From: Mycobacterium sp. M26
GTDB taxonomy: Bacteria; Actinomycetota; Actinomycetes; Mycobacteriales; Mycobacteriaceae
Assembly (NCBI RefSeq): GCF_001494595.1
Contig: NZ_LN929907.1
Span: 439,468-503,467, forward strand
Length of the DNA stretch: 64,000 bases
Direction of reading: 5' to 3'
Part shown: one piece after another, positions 44,878 through 53,518 of the stretch
How the letters are laid out: the number at the start of each line of letters is the position of its first letter
How positions within the stretch are numbered: position 1 is the first letter of the stretch
Program-made: the position numbers and the translations under genes
The notes under the pieces: model-generated
Seen by the model: the letters and a program-made list of their open reading frames with translations, nothing else
What the model was told of the DNA's origin: nothing
Databases searched by the model: none

Positions 44878-45801
44878 ATGTCCAAGCCCAAGCAGCCCCG
44901 CGCTCAGACCGGTGCGATCTCGGCCATCCTGGCCGGGGTCCGTCGCGCCCCCCGGCAGATCCGGCGCGGTTCCCGCGATGTCATCGAGACCGCGGTCTCT
45001 CAGCTGTTCGACGCGGCAGTCCAGCCGCACGGCGAGGTGGCCTCGGGCAAGTACCGGATCGACGAGCTGGCGCGGCTGGCCGGCACCACCACCCGCAACA
45101 TCCGGGTCTACCGGGATCGCGGCCTGCTGCATCCGCCGTTGCGGGTCGGGCGGATCGCTCTGTTCAACGACACCCACCTCACCCGGCTTCGGCTCATCAC
45201 CTCGCTGCTCAATCGTGGCTACACCATCGCCCACGTGCACGAGATGCTCTCGGCCTGGCAGCAGGGCAAGAACCTCGGCGACGTCCTGGGGGTGGAGTCG
45301 GCGATCGCCGGCAGTTGGGCGGCCGAGAAGCCGGAGCGGATGAGCCTGACCCAGGCGCGCCGACTGGTCGACGACGACGCCGGATTCGACCGCATGGTCG
45401 AGTTGGGCCTGATCCGGCTCGACGAGGACGGCACCGACGCCACCGTTGTGCGGCCCAAGCTCCTCGAAGCGTTCAACGAGGTCCGCCAATACGGTGTCGC
45501 GACCGACACCCTCATCGACCTCCACGAGCAGATCGCTCCGCTGATCGACCAGATCAGCGCCAAGCTGGTCCGCGCCGGTGTTGACCACCTCGCCAACCGG
45601 CTGGCTCCCGGCGCACCGCTGCCGTCCGATCCGGAGATGGCGGAGCTGATCACGATGCTGGTGCGCTTCCGCACCCAGGCGGTGGCGGCGGTGACGGCCA
45701 CGTTGGCGTTCTCCATCGAGTCCGCCGTGGAGGCCGAGATCGCGACGATCCTGGCCGCGGCCATCGAGAACACCGCCGACGAGTCGGGCGACGCCGGCTA
45801 G
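44878..45801 (+). CDS. MerR-type regulator
   Basis: A 307-residue regulator. A basic N-terminal extension (about 1-55) precedes a MerR helix-turn-helix: YRIDELARLAGTTTRNIRVYRDRGLL, then the wing RVGRIALFNDTHLTRLRLI. The C-terminal half is helical and long enough to bind a ligand. It starts 1 bp after the monooxygenase stop, so it is the last gene of the operon and a candidate for control of the divergent region at 40582. Its stop overlaps the next gene by 4 bp. Confidence 0.85.
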   Translation: MSKPKQPRAQTGAISAILAGVRRAPRQIRRGSRDVIETAVSQLFDAAVQPHGEVASGKYRIDELARLAGTTTRNIRVYRDRGLLHPPLRVGRIALFNDTHLTRLRLITSLLNRGYTIAHVHEMLSAWQQGKNLGDVLGVESAIAGSWAAEKPERMSLTQARRLVDDDAGFDRMVELGLIRLDEDGTDATVVRPKLLEAFNEVRQYGVATDTLIDLHEQIAPLIDQISAKLVRAGVDHLANRLAPGAPLPSDPEMAELITMLVRFRTQAVAAVTATLAFSIESAVEAEIATILAAAIENTADESGDAG

Positions 45802-47011
45802 CCCGTGACGTCGCGGCCGATCAGTTGCCGCGCGATGATCCACTGCTGAAGTTCGTTGGCCCCTTCGAAGATCTCCAGGATCTTGGCGTCCCGGTACATC
45901 TCCTCGAGGCGAACCGATTCGCCGGTCTCACCGACCTGCTGGGCGAAACCGAGCGCACCGTGAATCTGAATAGCCTCGCGGACAAGGTCATTGGCGAGCC
46001 GGGTGCCGTATGCCTTGGCCATGGCTGCTTCGGGCTCGGCGGCGCGATCACCACGGTCGATCAGGGTGGCCGCCTTCTGATAGAGCGTGCGTGCGCATTC
46101 GATCTCGGTAGCGCGCTGCGCCATGACGAACTGCCAGTGCTGCATCGCACCGAGTGGGCCGCCGAACACCTGTCGGGTGCGCAGGCGGTGGACCGCGAGA
46201 TCCAGCGCTGCCTGTGCCACGCCCACCCCCGCCGCACCAGGGCGGACAGCGCCACACCCATCCCGCCGCCCACGGTGCCCAGCAGGTTGATCCTGGGCAC
46301 GTGCACGTCGGAGAAGACGATGTCGGCGGTGATCTGGCCGCGGTGGCCCATCTTGATGTCGGGTGTGCCGATCCGGACGCCCGGTGAGGACAGATCCACT
46401 AGCAGCATCGAGGCCCGGTTGCTGTCGGCGCCTGCCCGCACGAGCACCGAAACCCAGCCCGCGACAACACTATTGGTGATCCATCGCTTGCAGCCGTTGA
46501 GGATGAACCCATCGGCGGTCTCTTCGGCCACCGTCCGAAGGCGCTCGGGAGTGAGGTCGGAGCTGGACTCCGGTTCAGTGGTGGCGAATGAGAACGCCAC
46601 CCGGCCGCTCACCAGTTCCGGGATCAGTCGCGCGCGCAGCTCCTCGCTGGCGAACTGCAGGGTCTGCGGCACCAGGAGGCACTGACCGTCGTAGACACCG
46701 GCCATCGATGACGAGTGGTAGGCGATCTCCTCGGCCACCGTGCAGGTGCCCAGCATCGGGTGTTCCAGACCGCGCCCGTAGTCGGCCCCGAACGGCACTG
46801 CGAACATGCCCTCGTCGGCCAATCCGCGGAACGCAGCCCACGGAAAGCTGTCGACGGACTCGCGGGCCTGCCCGATCTCCCGGGCGTGCGGCGCGACCGC
46901 TTTCTCCACGGCGGCTCTGGCCTCGGATCGCAGCGCCACGATCTCGTCGGGAAGCCACACGTCATGGGTCATTTGATCCTGGGTGCGGGGCACCGCGAAT
47001 ATCGCCTTCAT
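45798..47011 (-). pseudogene. Acyl-CoA dehydrogenase split by a one-base frameshift
   Basis: Reading from 47011, the N-terminal part (residues up to about 260) is a normal acyl-CoA dehydrogenase: CTVAEEIAYHSSSMAGV, FATTEPESSSD, NGCKRWITNSVV, IKMGHRGQITADIVFSDVHV. At the C-run 46226-46230 the frame shifts; after it the other frame continues with GVAQAALDLAVHRLRTRQVFGG and ends with EIFEGANELQQWIIAR. One extra G in the minus-strand run would restore a single protein of about 403 residues. It may be a real pseudogene or a homopolymer error. TetR and its operator lie just upstream. Confidence 0.85.
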
Positions 47012-47019
47012 GACCGTAG

Positions 47020-47045
47020 AATAACAGTCAATACTGACTGTTATT
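47020..47045. promoter_or_regulatory. TetR-type operator upstream of the acyl-CoA dehydrogenase
   Basis: AATAACAGTCA-atac-TGACTGTTATT has 11-bp perfect arms and lies 9 bp upstream of the dehydrogenase start, touching the TetR stop codon. It contains CAGTCA-N4-TGACTG, also found upstream of the TetR gene. Confidence 0.75.
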
Positions 47046-47670
47046 GGTGATCGGAGAGCAAGGCCGCTCTGGCCGCATTGCGCCACAGTCCCAGGTGCGG
47101 GTCGGTGCGGGGATCCCGGGCGTCCAGCGCATAGGTCAACGCCACCCCGCGCATGCTGCTGAACAACAGTTCGCGAAGGTCGTCGAAGGCCGGATGGCTG
47201 CTGTGGACGGGGCCGAACATCGTCGCGATCACATGTTCGATGGCGCGGCCGAGGCGCCGTTCGCTGTCGGCCAAGACCTCCCGAAGCCCGGCATCGGTGC
47301 GCGCGGCCATCCACAGCTCCATGGCGGCCCAGAAGTAGGGCTGTCGAAATGTGCTCCAGAGCAGTTCAACCGCGTAATCGATGCGGGCGGCGCCGCTGGC
47401 TGCCTCGGTGGGCACATGATCGAAGGACCGCTCCATCTCTTCGATCCGAACGTGGGCCAGATGTTGCGCGGCGGCGACCAGCAAGGCCTCGCGCGACGGG
47501 AAGTAGTGCAACAGCCGGCCGCGGGACACCCCGGCCAGTTCCTGCACCGTCACCGTGGTCGCACCGCCGTAGCCGTGCGCAACCAGGGCCTGGACCGCGG
47601 CCTCCAGAATGATGGCTCTGCTGTCCGCGCGCCGCACCCCGTGCGTTCGATGCCCCGCCACCTCGCTCAT
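47041..47670 (-). CDS. TetR-family transcriptional regulator
   Basis: A 209-residue TetR protein. The DNA-binding helix-turn-helix is SRAIILEAAVQALVAHGYGG, TTVTVQELAGVSRGRLLHYFPSREALLVA (about 17-65); the rest is a helical ligand-binding domain. Two matching dyads lie before its own start (47690-47705) and before the downstream dehydrogenase, so it very probably represses both. Confidence 0.9.
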   Translation of the reverse strand: MSEVAGHRTHGVRRADSRAIILEAAVQALVAHGYGGATTVTVQELAGVSRGRLLHYFPSREALLVAAAQHLAHVRIEEMERSFDHVPTEAASGAARIDYAVELLWSTFRQPYFWAAMELWMAARTDAGLREVLADSERRLGRAIEHVIATMFGPVHSSHPAFDDLRELLFSSMRGVALTYALDARDPRTDPHLGLWRNAARAALLSDHQ

Positions 47671-47689
47671 GACGGGAAGCCTACAGATT

Positions 47690-47705
47690 CAGTCAGAATT
47701 GACTG
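47690..47705. promoter_or_regulatory. Second TetR-type operator, upstream of the TetR gene
   Basis: CAGTCA-gaat-TGACTG lies 20-35 bp upstream of the TetR start and matches the core at 47025-47040. Confidence 0.7.
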
Positions 47706-47832
47706 CCTATCGAGGTTCGTCGCCAGTAGCCGCCGTGGCCCCTGTGGCTGATGTGTCCCATGGTGTTCAGTGTCAGCCCGGCCCGCGCAGGCGAATTGGC
47801 GCATATTGACGTACCCCGTTACTTTCCATGGC

Positions 47833-48834
47833 GTGGTGTCCTCAGCTGCCGGTGCAGTCGCGCGATGGATCGTCCCCCTCATCACGGTCATGGCCGTGGC
47901 CCTCACCGCCCTGGTCTCCGGGCCGCCGCACGTCGGCGACCGGCCGTGGGCGCTGCTGGCCGACGAGGCCAATCCGCTGGCCGGCCTGCCGCTGTACGTC
48001 AACCCCAACTCGGCGGCCATGCGAGCCTCCGCCGCCGACCCGTCGAGCCCGGAGTTGGCCTACATCGCCAACACCCCGCAGGCCTACTGGATGGACCAGC
48101 TGTCCACCCCGTCCGTCGACGCCAAATACATCAGCACCGCGCAGGCCGCCGGCACCATGCCGCTGCTGGCCCTCTACGGCATCCCGCATCGCGACTGCGG
48201 CAACTTCGCCGCGGGCGGGTTCGGTTCGGGGGACGCCTACCGGGGCTGGATCAACAGCGTGGCCGCCGCCATCGGCTCCGGCCCCGCCGCGATCATCCTC
48301 GAACCCGACGCGCTGGCCATGGCCGACTGCTTGTCCGGCAGCGCGCGTCAGGAGCGTTTCGACCTGATCCGCTATGCGGTCGACACGTTGACCGCCAACC
48401 CGGCCACCGCCGTTTACGTCGACGGCGGTCACTCCCGCTGGGTCAGTGCCGACGTGATGGCTGACCGGCTGAACCAGGTCGGGGTCGGCAAGGCCCGCGG
48501 CTTCAGCCTCAACACCGCCAACTTCTTCACCACCGACGAGGAGATCGGCTACGGCGAGGCCATCTCGGGCCAGACCGGCGGAGCCCACTACGTCATCGAC
48601 ACCTCGCGCAACGGCGCCGGCCCGGTCGAGAGCGACTCGATGTACTGGTGCAACCCGACCGGCCGTGCGCTCGGCGTCCGACCCACCACCGACACCGGCA
48701 ACGGCCACATCGACGCGTTCCTGTGGGTCAAGCGCCCCGGCGAGTCCGACGGCTCCTGCGGCCGCGGTGAACCGGGCGCCGGCCGGTTCATCAACCAGTA
48801 CGCCATCAACCTCGCCCGCAACGCGGGGATCTAG
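47833..48834 (+). CDS. Glycoside hydrolase family 6 protein (secreted)
   Basis: A 333-residue GH6 enzyme, acting on beta-1,4-glucans in cellulase relatives. ILEPDALAMADC holds the catalytic acid Asp, FVIDTSRNG-like YVIDTSRNGAG follows, and AFLWVKRPGESDG carries the putative base. A hydrophobic N-terminal segment (residues 10-30) is a signal peptide or anchor. GTG 47833 gives a normal signal peptide; the frame is open further upstream to 47770 at another GTG. M. tuberculosis has a related protein, CelA1. Confidence 0.85.
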   Translation: MVSSAAGAVARWIVPLITVMAVALTALVSGPPHVGDRPWALLADEANPLAGLPLYVNPNSAAMRASAADPSSPELAYIANTPQAYWMDQLSTPSVDAKYISTAQAAGTMPLLALYGIPHRDCGNFAAGGFGSGDAYRGWINSVAAAIGSGPAAIILEPDALAMADCLSGSARQERFDLIRYAVDTLTANPATAVYVDGGHSRWVSADVMADRLNQVGVGKARGFSLNTANFFTTDEEIGYGEAISGQTGGAHYVIDTSRNGAGPVESDSMYWCNPTGRALGVRPTTDTGNGHIDAFLWVKRPGESDGSCGRGEPGAGRFINQYAINLARNAGI

Positions 48835-48865
48835 TCTCCCGAGCCGCTGATTCAGCGATCCTGTC

Positions 48866-48908
48866 GCTGTCGTGCGGGTTACTCGCGATCTCACTCGATA
48901 ACGACAGC
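48866..48908. terminator. Inverted repeat between convergent genes
   Basis: GCTGTCGT (48866-48873) and ACGACAGC (48901-48908) are perfect 8-bp arms around a 27-nt loop. It lies after the GH6 gene and 24 bp before the convergent gene's stop. A weak terminator is possible. Confidence 0.35.
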
Positions 48909-48932
48909 CTGGGCGACGTTCGTCGCAGCGGT

Positions 48933-49880
48933 CTAGCGCGCCAGAACCGTCGCCAAAAGCGCGGGTTCGATGTTGCCGCCGGACAGCACCACCACGGTGG
49001 GCCCGGGCGGCAGGACGGCGTTGCGGTAGGCCGCGAGAGCCACCGCACCGCTGGGCTCGGCCACCAGGTGCACCCGTTGGGCCAGTTCGGCCACCGCGTC
49101 GAGGATCTGGTCCTCGGTCACGGTGAGCACATCGTCGAGCACCCGCTGCAGATGCGCGAAGGTCAGCTCGGAGGGCTGCGAGCGCAACCCGTCGGCGATG
49201 GTCCGGTTGCGCCTTTCGATGGACCAGTCCACCCGATGTCCGAGTCGCAGACCTTCCGCGGCGTCGGCCGCGAGCTCCGGCTCGACGCCGAACACGGTGG
49301 CAGCCGGGCACAGCGCCTTGATCGCCGTCCCGACCCCGGAGGCCAGCCCGCCGCCGCTGACCGGTACCAGCACATTCGCCACATCCGGAAGGTCCTCGGC
49401 AATCTCCAATCCGACCGTGCCCTGCCCGGCAATCACATCCGGGTGGTCGAACGGCGGGATCAGCACCCCGCCGGTCGTCGCCACCAGTTCCTCGGCCACC
49501 GCCTCGCGTCGGCCCGGGCCGCACAGCACCACCTCGGCGCCCAGCCGGCGGGTCGCCTCCACCTTGATGGCCGGGGTCTCCTCGGGCATCACGATGTGGG
49601 CGCTGATCCCCGTGAGCGACGACGCGTACGCCACGGCCTGGGCGTGATTGCCGCTCGAATAGCTCACCACACCCCGGGATTTCGCCTCGTCGTCGAGACG
49701 GCCGATGGCGTTGAACGCACCGCGGACCTTGAACGCCCCGATCGCCTGCAGGCTCTCCGGCTTGATCCACAGCGGGCGTTCGGGGTCACCCCACAGCGTG
49801 GGCAGTAGCGGTGTGCGCACCACCGACCCACGGATTCGCTCGGCGGCCGCCCGGATGTCGTCGACGTCGACTAGTTGCAT
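48933..49880 (-). CDS. Threonine/serine dehydratase-like PLP enzyme
   Basis: A 315-residue fold-type II PLP enzyme. The Schiff-base Lys is in QAIGAFKVRGAFN, SYSSGNHAQAVAYAS binds the substrate carboxylate, VSGGGLASGVG binds the cofactor phosphate, and EPSGAVALAAYR and SGGNIEP are at the end. It converts Thr or Ser to an oxoacid and ammonia. No C-terminal ACT-like regulatory domain is present, so a catabolic or racemase-like role is possible. ATG 49880. Confidence 0.88.
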   Translation of the reverse strand: MQLVDVDDIRAAAERIRGSVVRTPLLPTLWGDPERPLWIKPESLQAIGAFKVRGAFNAIGRLDDEAKSRGVVSYSSGNHAQAVAYASSLTGISAHIVMPEETPAIKVEATRRLGAEVVLCGPGRREAVAEELVATTGGVLIPPFDHPDVIAGQGTVGLEIAEDLPDVANVLVPVSGGGLASGVGTAIKALCPAATVFGVEPELAADAAEGLRLGHRVDWSIERRNRTIADGLRSQPSELTFAHLQRVLDDVLTVTEDQILDAVAELAQRVHLVAEPSGAVALAAYRNAVLPPGPTVVVLSGGNIEPALLATVLAR

Positions 49881-49958
49881 CCTTTGAGTCTGGCAGAGGA
49901 CGAGTGACGCTCTCGGTGAGCGGGAGTGACCTGTTGTCGTGGTCGCGCGCCGACGAGC

Positions 49959-51044
49959 ATGACCCGCATGAGCCCAGCGCTGCGGATCGCCGTCATCGCC
50001 ACCGGAACAGTCGGTAAGCATGTCGCCGAAACGGTTCTCGAGCGCGACGGGCTGGAACTGGTGTCGGTGTGGGTGCACAGCGCCGACAAGGCCGACCGCG
50101 ACGTCGCCGAACTGCTCGGCGGAACCGCCACCGGCGTACGCACCACGCGTGAGCTCGACGACGTGATCGCGCAGAAACCGGACTGCGCGGTATATACCGC
50201 CTCCGGCCCCGAACTCGACGCGGTCAACATTCCGATGTACTGCCGACTGCTGCGGGCCGGGGTCAACGTCGTCACGGTCAGCACACCCGGCCTGGTGTAC
50301 CCGCGATCGTTCAATTCCGATCTGACGGCGCAACTGGACGAGGCGGCCGCCCACGGCGGGGCTTCGCTGTACGCCTCCGGTGTGGAACCGGGGTTCGCCG
50401 GTGACCAGTTGGCCGCTCTGCTGACCACGATGTCGCGGACCATCACCTCGGTGCGTACTCAGGAGATCTTCTGCTACGACACCTATCCCGACGAATTCAT
50501 GATGCGGGATGTCTTCGGCTTCGGCCATCCGCTCGACTACACCCCGATGATGCAGTATCCCGGTGTGCAGCAACATGCTTGGGGACCGCCGGTGCAGTAC
50601 GTGGCCGCAGCCCTCGGTGTCGAACTGGGCGAGATCCGTGAAACCTACGAACGCCAAATCACACCAAGGGATCTCACCGTGGCCTGCGGGGTGATCAAGG
50701 CCGGAACGTGCGGTGCGGTGCGTATGGAGTCGATCGGCGTGGTCGACGGCCGCGACGCGATCATCATCGAGCACGTCAATCGGATGGCACTCGACCTCGC
50801 CCCCGACTGGCCCACCGCGGTGCGAGACGGCACCTACCGGGTCAGCATCGAGGGATCCCCGAATGTCCAGTGCGAATTGACCATTGGGCGCGACGGCAGC
50901 GCGGGTGACGAAGGGATGGTGGCCACCGCGATGCGCTGCCTGAACGCCGTACCCTACGTGGTGGCGGCCCCGCCTGGCCTGGTCTCGTCGCTGGACCTGC
51001 CGCTGACCACGCCTCGGGGTGCGCTGCGTCCGGCTACCGGCTAG
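49959..51044 (+). CDS. NAD(P)-binding dihydrodipicolinate reductase-like protein
   Basis: A 361-residue protein with an N-terminal Rossmann fold (RIAVIATGTVGKHVAETVLER) and a C-terminal domain of the DapB/diaminopimelate-dehydrogenase-like type (ASGVEPGFAGDQLAAL). Similar mycobacterial proteins are only called dihydrodipicolinate reductase-like. True lysine-pathway DapB is shorter (about 245 residues), so this is probably a different reductase. ATG 49959 or 49968 may be the start. Confidence 0.7.
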   Translation: MTRMSPALRIAVIATGTVGKHVAETVLERDGLELVSVWVHSADKADRDVAELLGGTATGVRTTRELDDVIAQKPDCAVYTASGPELDAVNIPMYCRLLRAGVNVVTVSTPGLVYPRSFNSDLTAQLDEAAAHGGASLYASGVEPGFAGDQLAALLTTMSRTITSVRTQEIFCYDTYPDEFMMRDVFGFGHPLDYTPMMQYPGVQQHAWGPPVQYVAAALGVELGEIRETYERQITPRDLTVACGVIKAGTCGAVRMESIGVVDGRDAIIIEHVNRMALDLAPDWPTAVRDGTYRVSIEGSPNVQCELTIGRDGSAGDEGMVATAMRCLNAVPYVVAAPPGLVSSLDLPLTTPRGALRPATG

Positions 51045-51047
51045 CCG

Positions 51048-51842
51048 TCATTTGCCGATCAGAGCTACCGCCCGTTGCAGCGGCTCGACCGACACCTGGA
51101 AGTGCCCACCGAGCGGGTCGTCGAGTTCCATGATCAGAAACAGCGCGGTGGTCATCACGATCGCGGCAGCGCCTATCGAGAGGTAGACCGCCGGGGATCG
51201 CGGCGAGAGTAGCCCAAAGGTGAAGAACTCCAATAACATCCAGAGCACGACCACGACAAAGAAGACGGTCGGCAGCGTGGCCGGCCGCACCGAGAACAGC
51301 CACCGCTTCTGGGCGACGTTTCCCTCACCGAAGGTGGTGTCCCCGCCGAGCATGTCCAGCGCGCGACTCTGCAATTTCTGTTGGAGATCAGTTTTCGGTG
51401 CGAGTGCGGCAACCGCGGCGTAGAGCGATTCCACCCCGCCGCCCGGTCCCCGTTCCCCGGCGATTGTCTGGGCATCCGACGCGTCGTACTTCTCCGGTGA
51501 CTGGATGGTGTCAATCCTGCGCTGCAGACCCTCCTTGACCTGCTGGCGGATCGGATCGGCGTCCGGACCGTAGCTGGCGAGGATGTTGTCGAGGGTCAGG
51601 GCGTCGACGGCCAGTCCGGCGACCATCGCGTTGCCGCGTTCGTAGTCGTTCATCGCCGACGCGGCGACCAGGCCGAGGACCACGGCGGTCAACGTCGAGG
51701 TGAGCCCGAGCGCAATACGCATCGAGGACCGCGACTCCTCGTCGGACGCGGCGAACGTTCGGACGCGATGCAGCCGGAACCCCAGAGCGGCGGCGAGAAC
51801 GATGCCGACCAGGACCAGGATGGCGAACAGCGATGGATTCAC
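51048..51842 (-). CDS. Membrane protein, DUF4239-like
   Basis: A 264-residue membrane protein. Hydrophobic segments lie at about 5-22, 45-62, 192-214 and 222-240. The central part (about 80-180) is soluble, with DNILASYGPDADPIRQQVKEGLQRRID. The pattern is like DUF4239 (bestrophin-like) proteins. Its stop is 3 bp from the convergent gene's stop. Confidence 0.7.
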   Translation of the reverse strand: MNPSLFAILVLVGIVLAAALGFRLHRVRTFAASDEESRSSMRIALGLTSTLTAVVLGLVAASAMNDYERGNAMVAGLAVDALTLDNILASYGPDADPIRQQVKEGLQRRIDTIQSPEKYDASDAQTIAGERGPGGGVESLYAAVAALAPKTDLQQKLQSRALDMLGGDTTFGEGNVAQKRWLFSVRPATLPTVFFVVVVLWMLLEFFTFGLLSPRSPAVYLSIGAAAIVMTTALFLIMELDDPLGGHFQVSVEPLQRAVALIGK

Positions 51843-51952
51843 CGCGCCCCCTTCTGTCCACGCGTTGGCCGGAGACTACCGAATAACCCTCTGGTAACGA
51901 AGCTCTTTCGGTCGCCGGAAGCGCTGCGTCGGGCGGATACCATGGGCGCACT

Positions 51953-52618
51953 GTGAGACTGTCCAGAAGACTTGCGGCGCTCGGTGCGGCGCTGGGACTC
52001 GCGGCATCCAGCGTGCCGTTGGCCCCGCTCGCCGCGGCCGACCAGCCCACCCAGTGGATTGTGGTCGGGGTACCCAAGGCCAGCGCCACCACCGGAACCC
52101 TCACCGCCTTCCAGCGGGTCGGTTCGGAGTGGAAGGTTGTGCTCGGGCCGACACCGGCCAAGGTCGGCGAACTCGGTGTCGGCGCCCCGGCCGACGGTGT
52201 CTACCGCACCCCGGAGGGAACGTTCGGATTCGACCAGGCTTTCGGCCGTCAACCTGATCCAGGGACCAAGATGCCGTATTTCCAAGCCACCGATGACGAT
52301 TGGTGGGATGAGGACGCCAAGTCGCCGACCTACAACACCCATGTGCGTAGTGCCGCCAAACCCTCGGGGATCGCGGAGAACCTCTACGACTCCGGGCCGG
52401 TGTACGACTACGCCGTGAACATCACGTCCAACCCGCAGCGCATCCCGGGCAAGGTGGCCGGCATCTTCCTGCACGTCACCGACGGCAATCCCACCTGGGG
52501 TTGCGTGGCGATCGGCCGTGACGAGATGCGCTCGATTCTGACCTGGCTCGACCCTGCCGCGGACCCGCGCATCACCATCGGGGTGGGAGACCCGTCGCTG
52601 ATCGCGGCCGGTTCCTAG
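51953..52618 (+). CDS. Secreted L,D-transpeptidase (YkuD, COG3786-like)
   Basis: A 221-residue exported protein. A signal peptide runs to about AAADQP. The catalytic motif is IFLHVTDGNPTWGCVAI, with the Cys in TWGC, the pattern of COG3786 YkuD-type enzymes rather than mycobacterial Ldt1-5. It may crosslink or modify peptidoglycan. GTG 51953 with TACCAT 9 nt upstream. The next gene starts 2 bp after this stop. Confidence 0.85.
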   Translation: MRLSRRLAALGAALGLAASSVPLAPLAAADQPTQWIVVGVPKASATTGTLTAFQRVGSEWKVVLGPTPAKVGELGVGAPADGVYRTPEGTFGFDQAFGRQPDPGTKMPYFQATDDDWWDEDAKSPTYNTHVRSAAKPSGIAENLYDSGPVYDYAVNITSNPQRIPGKVAGIFLHVTDGNPTWGCVAIGRDEMRSILTWLDPAADPRITIGVGDPSLIAAGS

Positions 52619-52620
52619 CC

Positions 52621-53385
52621 GTGGGTCCCTCGATCGCCCGGCGCGACGCCTTCAAACTGGCGCTCGCCGGCGCGGGAACGCTGGCTGCGGGTCTGGCGCT
52701 CCCGCGCGCCGGCGCCGACGGACTCCAGCTCATCGACTTCGCCGAACGCCTGGTCTCCCCGGAACAGATCAAAGCTGCCGGGTTCGACGGCGCGCTGGTG
52801 TACGTCTCGGAGCTGCGGCCCGGCGCCACGTTCGATTTCAAGCCGGTCACTCGCGAGTTCGCCGATGGGATGCGGGCTTTGGGCCTGCAGGTTGTCAGCT
52901 GTTACCAGTTCGGCAAGCCGGGGTGGGTGAACTCGCCGTCGGACTTCACCCGGGGCTACGACGGCGGGGTGGCCGACGCACAGACCGCACTGCGACTGCA
53001 TGGCGCGGCGGGCGGCCCGGACTCGGCGCCCATCTTCTTCAGTGTGGACGAGCCGATCGATGCTGGTGCGTGGAAGAACCTCGGCGTCAAGTGGTTTCAG
53101 GGCATCAACTCGGTACTCGGTGTCCAGCGCACCGGTATCTACGGTGGGCGGGATCAGTGCGGGTGGGCGATCGCCGACGGTGTGGTCGGGTTCTCCAGCA
53201 GCCCCGGCTTTCGCTGGGCGTGGCAGACCAAGGCGTGGTCGGGCGGCCAGCGAGAGCCGGCCGCGGTGCTGTTCCAGCGCGAGGTCGTCACCGCGACGGA
53301 TCCCGGCGCCATGATCGACGGCGTCCACGTCGACGTCGACGACGTGCTGGCACCGGACTTCGGGCAGTGGGACCTGGCCCGCTAG
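52621..53385 (+). CDS. Tat-exported DUF1906 glycoside-hydrolase-like protein
   Basis: A 254-residue protein. The Tat signal is IARRDAFKLALAGAG (RRxxFK); the mature part is the DUF1906 (Rv2525c-like) TIM barrel: IDFAERLVSPEQIKAAGFDGALVYVSE, VSCYQFGKPGWV, IFFSVDEPID, GIYGG. Rv2525c is a Tat substrate linked to cell-wall biology. GTG 52621 lies 2 bp after the transpeptidase stop, so the two are co-translated and likely cooperate on the wall. Confidence 0.85.
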   Translation: MGPSIARRDAFKLALAGAGTLAAGLALPRAGADGLQLIDFAERLVSPEQIKAAGFDGALVYVSELRPGATFDFKPVTREFADGMRALGLQVVSCYQFGKPGWVNSPSDFTRGYDGGVADAQTALRLHGAAGGPDSAPIFFSVDEPIDAGAWKNLGVKWFQGINSVLGVQRTGIYGGRDQCGWAIADGVVGFSSSPGFRWAWQTKAWSGGQREPAAVLFQREVVTATDPGAMIDGVHVDVDDVLAPDFGQWDLAR

Positions 53386-53413
53386 CGGTATGCACGCAGC
53401 AGGCCCCTCCGCC

Positions 53414-53473
53414 GCGAGCGTGCGTGTCGGCGCGGTGACACGCCGATACGGCGGGCAGCCCGCGCACGGTCGC
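53414..53473. terminator. Imperfect two-stem hairpin after the DUF1906 gene
   Basis: GCGAGCGTGCG (53414-53424) pairs with CGCACGGTCGC (53463-53473, one mismatch), enclosing a second 9-bp imperfect stem (53424-53432 with 53441-53449). A terminator or an intergenic repeat element. Confidence 0.35.
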
Positions 53474-53482
53474 AGGATTCAA

Positions 53483-53512
53483 TTGACAGAGTGACTCTGC
53501 TAATCGTAGCGT
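53483..53512 (+). promoter_or_regulatory. Leaderless promoter and operator dyad of the carotenoid oxygenase operon
   Basis: TTGACA (53483-53488), 18 nt, TAGCGT (53507-53512), then 6 nt to ATG 53519. CAGAGTgACTCTG (53487-53499), a perfect 6+6 dyad around one base, overlaps the -35 and is a candidate site for the HxlR-type regulator encoded downstream. Confidence 0.65.
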
Positions 53513-53518
53513 GACGCC

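Noticed and set aside
33237..45801. Possible copy of the whole M. tuberculosis mymA operon
   Set aside because: Monooxygenase, LipR-like and SDR genes agree, but AdhD, Tgs4 and FadD13 equivalents are not in the same order and no VirS-like AraC regulator is present.
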